DNA from: Candidatus Nitrosopumilus sp.
GTDB lineage: Archaea > Thermoproteota > Nitrososphaeria > Nitrososphaerales > Nitrosopumilaceae
DNA length: 9,453 bases
Assembly: GCA_029880665.1 (NCBI GenBank)
Contig: JAOUNZ010000029.1
Span: 1 to 9,453 of the forward strand
Direction of reading: 5' to 3'
Under the pieces are notes generated by a model. It saw only the letters and a program-made list of their open reading frames with translations, made no database searches and was not told the origin of the DNA. Of the stretch, positions 5,950 to 9,453 are shown one piece after another. Made by a program: the position numbers and the translations under genes. Every line of letters starts with the position of its first letter. The stretch's first letter is position 1.

Positions 5950-6403
5950 ATCTTAAAAATCAAACAACCTAATATTTTGAATAAGAACGATTTGTTATTT
6001 AGTACCGTCTTTAAAATTATTCATATATTCTTGTATGCTGATTTACACAGAGTATAGATCAATCGTTTCTTAAGTTAAATGTATTAATTCATTTAGAATA
6101 ATTCTATTTTTAACATTCCAAGAAAGTTTATCATTAATCCTTTTTGATTTGAGAAGATTAAATAAGTTACAACATCGAGTAATCTCATACTCTGATGTTT
6201 AGTTAGAGATATGATCTCTAATAATGCCAATTATGAACAAATGTAATGATAGAAAGTCTTAAAATACTTAATTTTAGTTAATGAACAACTTCCTAGATCA
6301 ATAGACTCTGTAGGACTGAAAATTCTTGTTCAGTATAAGAACATCTTTTTGAATTCTAGAGAATCATATTCTTTTAACGTATGTGTTGTTAGATGTAATT
6401 GTA

Positions 6404-6498
6404 ACTGATTCCTTGCAAGTGGGTGTGTCTCTACTGGAACTTTAATCGTAAACTCTTACAAATTTCGTTTTATCTGCCATTGCTATTTTCTTTGCAAG
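6404..6498 (-). pseudogene. Decayed internal fragment of rpiA
   Basis: This block matches rpiA at 2313-2413 (RpiA residues about 112-145) in the same orientation. Of 95 aligned bases 92 are identical, with three gaps of 1, 2 and 3 bases missing here. The 2-base gap breaks the frame and brings a TAA at 6442-6444, so it cannot encode the RpiA segment intact. Similarity stops abruptly on both sides: neither the rpiA start nor its catalytic DGAD block is present. The fragment still encodes AKKIAMADKTKFV and, in another frame, TIKVPVETHPLAR, compared with the intact protein's IKVPVEIHPLARK. It is clearly derived from rpiA. Whether it is inert debris or used, for instance as antisense RNA, is unknown. 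Confidence 0.88.
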
Positions 6499-7025
6499 AT
6501 TGATATTGACCACATCATTTGTTTTCATAAATATATTGAATTCATTATAATTCATAGTTTAGTGTTTTTATTCAAAACATTTCTAACCTTTACCAATTTT
6601 ATTCTTACATATTCTACAATTCTATTAATTGTCTGAAAGGTGTGTTATGATAATGATTTAACTGACGATTGATCATTTTTGTTATGTTCTAATCTAAATA
6701 CAGTAAAATAAAATTACAAAAAATATTCATGTTTGATTCTTTTATCACTGTATTCATTTAATGTATTTGTTAGTGATGTACGAATGTCTTTTTTCCATAT
6801 TTCCTGCGATTTGAAACTCCTTAATCTTGACTTGCATTATTCCATAATCTGCTTGATACTGAAAAATCGTTCATATTGATTTCTTTTAGAATTCTGAAGA
6901 TGAGATTCGTATTTTTTATAGTTTTTTTGTATTAATTTAACTTGGAAATAACTTATAAAATCTCTCATATGTGAATACTGAATACAAATAGAAACAATTT
7001 AGCTGTTTCAGCACGATAGATACAC

Positions 7026-7036
7026 ACAAATTTATC
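7026..7036 (+). promoter_or_regulatory. Possible TATA-like element for the glmM-type gene
   Basis: An acaaatttatc stretch is centred about 23 bases upstream of the ATG at 7054. The spacing is slightly short for a leaderless start, and no Shine-Dalgarno-like sequence precedes the ATG. Weak support. Confidence 0.3.
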
Positions 7037-7053
7037 TAATTTTACCTAGTACT

Positions 7054-8403
7054 ATGGCAAAATTTTTTGGGACTAATGGAATCCGTGGAGTATTCTCTGA
7101 AGATTTCACTCTAGAATTTGTTCATGATATGACTTTAGCTATAGGAACTTATTTTGATAAGGGTCCAATATTGATTGGTTTTGATGGAAGAGACTCGAGC
7201 CCGGCTATATCAAAAGTTGTGAGTTCTACTCTTAATTCAATAGGGATCGATTGCAATATTACGGGAATAGTTCCAACCCCGTGCCTTGAATTTGCAGTAA
7301 AGACTTTAGGATATTCTGGTGGACTTATGATTACTGCGTCACATAACCCTCCTCAATACAATGGAATAAAACCTGCTGCAAAAGATGGAGTGGAAATCTC
7401 ACGAGAGGATGAATTGATTATTGAAGACATCTATGTAGGAAAAAAATGGCGAAAAAATTCTAAAAATTTGGGTATTACTGGAAAAGAAGATCGAGCAATT
7501 CAGACATATCTAAACGGAATTATATCTCAAATTGATTCTAAACTTGTAGAATCAAGAAATTTCAAAGTTGTTTTGGATTTAGGAAATGGTGCACAGGCAG
7601 TATCTGCACCTGATTTTTGTAAAATGATGAATTGTGAAACGTTTCTTGTAAATCAAAATATTGATGGCTCATTTCCTGGACGCGGATCAGAGCCTACACC
7701 ACAAAATCTTTCAGAACTATCACATACTGTAATTGAAAATAATGCTGATGTGGGAATTGCATTTGATGGAGACGGTGATCGAAGTATCTTTTGTGATAAT
7801 AATGGAAATATTTTAACTGGAGACAAATCTGCATTATTACTCACTCAACACATTCTACAGAAAAATCCAAACTCTTTAGTCGTTACATGCTTGAACTCTG
7901 GTTCTAATATTGAAACTGTATCTGAAAAATTTAATTCTAAAGTTATTCGCACCAAAGTTGGAAGCGTTGAGGTCTCAAGAAAAATGGTTCCAACAAATGC
8001 ATTAATCGGATTTGAGGAAAATGGAGGATTCATGTATGGAAAACATAATCAAGTTAGAGATGGTTGTATGACTTTGGCATTAATGCTTGAACTTTTAGCA
8101 ACTTCAAAAAAATCTCTTTCAGATGAAATTGCTCTTTTGCCTCCTTCTTTTACTACAAAAGATAAAGTATCATGTTCTCCTGATAAAGTACCGAAACTAA
8201 TCTCTGCCCTAAAAGAGGAATATCCAAATTCGGACACTACTGATGGAATTAAGATTATTGTTGACTCTAAAAACTGGGTAATGATTAGACCCAGTGGTAC
8301 AGAACCTATTGTTAGAATTTATGCAGAAGCTGGAAGTCAAGAGAAATTAGATACTTTAATGTCGGAATTCCTCAAAAAAGTTAGAGACATTATTTCCAGA
8401 TAA
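7054..8403 (+). CDS. glmM: Phosphoglucosamine/phosphomannomutase family enzyme (GlmM-like)
   Basis: This 449-residue protein is an α-D-phosphohexomutase with all four hallmark sites: the phosphoserine loop TASHNPP (94-100, Ser96 is the phosphorylated residue), the metal loop DGDGDR (238-243, three Asp ligands for magnesium), the sugar-recognition EENGG (321-325), and the phosphate-binding RPSGTEP (412-418). The N-terminus FGTNGIRG is typical of the family. Length is normal. Members interconvert sugar 1- and 6-phosphates; the EENGG form is common in archaeal GlmM-type enzymes, which feed UDP-GlcNAc for N-glycans, but mannose or glucose phosphate activity cannot be excluded from sequence. It stands after the gene-poor region and is followed by the L7Ae cluster 62 bases later, which has its own TATA-like element. 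No Shine-Dalgarno is seen before the ATG, suggesting leaderless translation. Confidence 0.92.
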   Translation: MAKFFGTNGIRGVFSEDFTLEFVHDMTLAIGTYFDKGPILIGFDGRDSSPAISKVVSSTLNSIGIDCNITGIVPTPCLEFAVKTLGYSGGLMITASHNPPQYNGIKPAAKDGVEISREDELIIEDIYVGKKWRKNSKNLGITGKEDRAIQTYLNGIISQIDSKLVESRNFKVVLDLGNGAQAVSAPDFCKMMNCETFLVNQNIDGSFPGRGSEPTPQNLSELSHTVIENNADVGIAFDGDGDRSIFCDNNGNILTGDKSALLLTQHILQKNPNSLVVTCLNSGSNIETVSEKFNSKVIRTKVGSVEVSRKMVPTNALIGFEENGGFMYGKHNQVRDGCMTLALMLELLATSKKSLSDEIALLPPSFTTKDKVSCSPDKVPKLISALKEEYPNSDTTDGIKIIVDSKNWVMIRPSGTEPIVRIYAEAGSQEKLDTLMSEFLKKVRDIISR

Positions 8404-8406
8404 CAC

Positions 8407-8414
8407 TTTTAAAA
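8407..8414 (+). promoter_or_regulatory. TATA-like box for the L7Ae–S28e–L24e–NDK operon
   Basis: The sequence ttttaaaa lies just after the GlmM stop. A start site about 26 bases downstream falls at about 8436-8437, giving an L7Ae leader of roughly 30 bases. Strikingly, 8436 is the A of an ATG that opens a seven-codon mini-ORF. Confidence 0.5.
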
Positions 8415-8435
8415 CCAAACGCATCGATGAAAAGA

Positions 8436-8465
8436 ATGGAGAATGAACCCCAAGGGTGACGAAAT
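8436..8465 (+). promoter_or_regulatory. L7Ae leader: candidate kink-turn hairpin, Shine-Dalgarno and mini-ORF
   Basis: The segment holds a hairpin ACCC (8447-8450), loop CAA, GGGT (8454-8457), flanked on the left by GA (8445-8446) after AAT and on the right by GA (8458-8459). GA facing GA beside a short stem, with a three-base bulge, is the core signature of a kink-turn, the RNA motif L7Ae binds. The outer stem is poor: only G8441–C8460 pairs normally. The right arm plus GA forms GGGTGA (8454-8459), a strong archaeal Shine-Dalgarno 6 bases before the L7Ae ATG. A mini-ORF from the ATG at 8436 (MENEPQG) ends with a TGA at 8457-8459 inside that same element. The regulatory role is inferred. Confidence 0.4.
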
Positions 8466-8852
8466 ATGGGTAAAGCATATTATGTTAAATTTGAAACGCC
8501 AGAAGACCTCGTAAGTCCAATCTTAGAGGCTGTTCGAGTGGCTTCTACCAGCGGCAAAGTCAAGAAAGGAACCAACGAAGCAACCAAAGCAATTGAACGT
8601 GGTACTAGTAAACTAATAGTTATTGCCGAAGATGTAGAACCACCAGAGGTAGTAGCACATCTTCCAATTTTATGTGAGGAACAAGGTGCGGCATACGCAT
8701 TTGTTCCAAGCAAATCAGAACTAGGTAAATCATTAGGTATCGATATTACTTCTGCCGCTGCAGCAATTTTGGATGCTGGTGATGCACAACATATTGTAGA
8801 TCAAGTTGTATCAACCATTGCTAAAATTAAAGGTGGAAAGACTGATCAATGA
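8466..8852 (+). CDS. rpl7ae: Ribosomal protein L7Ae / kink-turn RNA-binding protein
   Basis: This 128-residue protein has the L7Ae RNA-binding core KKGTNEATKAIERG (33-46) and LIVIAEDVEPPEVVAHLPILC (50-70), then YAFVPSKSELGKSLG (76-90), all diagnostic. In archaea it binds kink-turns in 23S rRNA and is also the shared core protein of box C/D and H/ACA guide RNPs and of RNase P. Length is normal. The ATG at 8466 follows a strong GGGTGA Shine-Dalgarno at 8454-8459. Its stop overlaps the S28e start (ATGA), so translation is coupled. The leader may fold into an L7Ae target (separate entry). Confidence 0.96.
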   Translation: MGKAYYVKFETPEDLVSPILEAVRVASTSGKVKKGTNEATKAIERGTSKLIVIAEDVEPPEVVAHLPILCEEQGAAYAFVPSKSELGKSLGIDITSAAAAILDAGDAQHIVDQVVSTIAKIKGGKTDQ

Positions 8853-9061
8853 GCTCTGCAACTGAAGAAGTAGTTCAATCTGAAATTATCCAAATTGTTG
8901 GACGAACCGGTATTGCTGGTGAGGTAATTCAAGTTAGAGTTAAAGTTCTTACTGGCAAGGATAAAGGAAGAATTCTTACAAGAAATGTAAAAGGTTCTGT
9001 AAGGTTAGGGGAAATTCTGATGCTTAGAGAAACAGAGAGAGAAGCCAAGAAAATCAAATAA
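8849..9061 (+). CDS. rps28e: 30S ribosomal protein S28e (eS28)
   Basis: This 70-residue protein ends with the eS28 signature VRLGEILMLRETEREAKKI and has the expected OB-fold core IVGRTGIAGEVIQVRVKVL (16-34), with GRILTRNVKG following. It binds 16S rRNA near the mRNA exit side of the small subunit. Length is normal for archaea. The ATG overlaps the L7Ae stop by four bases, and an AGGTGG Shine-Dalgarno lies within the end of the L7Ae gene (8831-8836). L7Ae–S28e–L24e–NDK is a conserved archaeal order. Confidence 0.96.
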   Translation: MSSATEEVVQSEIIQIVGRTGIAGEVIQVRVKVLTGKDKGRILTRNVKGSVRLGEILMLRETEREAKKIK

Positions 9062-9072
9062 GGTGTTATTGA

Positions 9073-9273
9073 ATGAGTCTTTTAGTTAAACCATGTAATT
9101 TTTGTGACAGACCTGTAGCTAAAGGTTCAGGTACTATGCTTGCTAAAAATGATGGAACTGTACTATGGTTCTGTTCAGCAAAATGCAAAAAAAATATGCT
9201 AGATCTTAAGCGTGATCCAAGAAAGTTAAAATGGACAAAGAAATACGTCAAAGGCGGAATTAGAAAGAAGTAA
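9073..9273 (+). CDS. rpl24e: 50S ribosomal protein L24e (eL24)
   Basis: This 66-residue basic protein has the zinc-binding cysteines Cys8 and Cys11 (CNFC) and Cys34 and Cys38 (CSAKC), and the eL24 pattern WFCSAKCKKNMLDLKRDPRK (32-51) with DPRKLKWTKKY. It binds 23S rRNA. Length is typical of the archaeal form, which lacks the eukaryotic C-terminal extension. An AGGTG Shine-Dalgarno (9061-9065) overlaps the S28e stop and sits 7 bases before the ATG. The NDK start follows two bases after its stop. Confidence 0.96.
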   Translation: MSLLVKPCNFCDRPVAKGSGTMLAKNDGTVLWFCSAKCKKNMLDLKRDPRKLKWTKKYVKGGIRKK

Positions 9274-9275
9274 AA

Positions 9276-9453
9276 TTGACTGAAAAATCATTATTTATAG
9301 TAAAACCAGATGCAGTATCTAGAAGTTTAGTTGGAGAAGTCATATCACGATTTGAAAGAAAGGGATTCAAACTTTTAAAATTAATGATGTTTACTTTCAC
9401 TCAAGAACAAGCAAAGAATTTCTATGCTGTACATAAAGACAAACCATTCTTTG
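9276..9453 (+). CDS. ndk: Nucleoside diphosphate kinase, N-terminal part
   Basis: The frame from the TTG at 9276 reads 59 codons to the window edge: TEKSLFIVKPDAVSRSLVGE follows the start, then VISRFERKGFKLLKLMMFTF, then a segment ending HKDKPFF. VKPDAV with Lys10 and LVGEVISRFE are the usual NDK opening blocks; the catalytic histidine lies beyond the window. NDK transfers the γ-phosphate among nucleoside triphosphates through a phosphohistidine. I chose TTG because it gives the family-normal distance to KPD and lies two bases after the L24e stop, and no upstream ATG is in frame after that stop. It is the fourth gene of the L7Ae operon. Confidence 0.93.
   Translation, partial: MTEKSLFIVKPDAVSRSLVGEVISRFERKGFKLLKLMMFTFTQEQAKNFYAVHKDKPFF

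Larger units (their letters stand above)
5877..7053. other. Gene-poor, AT-rich region of about 1.2 kb
   Basis: No frame of convincing length or composition is present on either strand, and stops are dense in all six frames. What I can see is a GTTAAC-centred inverted repeat at 5898-5949 upstream of the tRNA, a decayed rpiA fragment at 6404-6498, and a few weak dyads (for example atcact at 6744-6749 with agtgat at 6772-6777) that chance could give in such AT-rich sequence. No second tRNA, rRNA, CRISPR array, transposase remnant or copy of the tRNA 3' end was seen. It probably represents decayed coding DNA or an unrecognised non-coding locus. Confidence 0.7.

Noticed and set aside
6847..6860. 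Fourteen-base match (aatctgcttgatac) between the gene desert and the hypothetical gene near 3508-3521
   Set aside because: Similarity does not extend on either side, and a match of this length is not surprising in 9.4 kb of AT-rich sequence, unlike the 95-base rpiA block.
5792..7053. Integrated element remnant attached at tRNA-Leu
   Set aside because: The desert adjoins the 5' side of the tRNA, no duplicate of the tRNA 3' end is visible, and no integrase or phage-like gene is present.
5877..7053. CRISPR array, box C/D guide RNA or further tRNA in the desert
   Set aside because: No regularly spaced repeats, no paired C (RTGATGA) and D (CTGA) boxes at suitable distances, and no cloverleaf with a T-arm were seen by eye on either strand.

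Overview
The window is AT-rich archaeal DNA, most likely from an ammonia-oxidising Nitrososphaerota (Thaumarchaeota, Nitrosopumilus-like). The domain call rests on the ribosomal cluster L7Ae–S28e–L24e–NDK, an LSm–L37e pair, a tRNA-Leu with no encoded CCA, and TATA-like boxes about 26 bases ahead of start codons with little or no leader. The phylum is an inference from overall familiarity of the proteins and was not computed.

Region 1 (1-2050) holds a complete AmmeMemoRadiSam locus. AMMECR1 and Memo lie on the minus strand; Memo runs off the left edge. A radical SAM enzyme is divergent from them across only 34 bases. A 33-residue zinc-ribbon protein with its own TATA-like box follows the radical SAM gene. 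The three families travel together in many archaea and bacteria, but the reaction they perform is not established.

Region 2 (2072-5876) is a minus-strand series, read right to left: tRNA-Leu(UAG), formyltetrahydrofolate deformylase (PurU), a creatininase-family amidohydrolase, the Sm-like protein, ribosomal protein L37e, an unrecognised 317-residue protein (hydrophobic N-terminus, coiled coil, disordered tail), and ribose-5-phosphate isomerase (RpiA). Junctions are tight: the L37e stop abuts the next start, and the RpiA start abuts the preceding stop. PurU appears to begin a two-gene unit, and a separate TATA-like box precedes LSm.

Region 3 (5877-7053) is about 1.2 kb with no convincing gene. 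It contains a GTTAAC-centred inverted repeat near the tRNA and a short decayed copy of the middle of rpiA: 92 of 95 aligned bases are identical, with three small gaps, and the block has fairly sharp edges.

Region 4 (7054-9453) is on the plus strand: a phosphoglucosamine/phosphomannomutase-family enzyme (GlmM-like), then L7Ae, S28e, L24e and the start of nucleoside diphosphate kinase. The short L7Ae leader has a hairpin flanked by GA on both sides that overlaps the Shine-Dalgarno sequence, together with a seven-codon mini-ORF. This is a candidate kink-turn autoregulatory site for a protein that binds kink-turns.

The strongest items to follow up are the L7Ae leader, the rpiA fragment in the gene desert, and the AmmeMemoRadiSam locus with its small zinc-ribbon neighbour.
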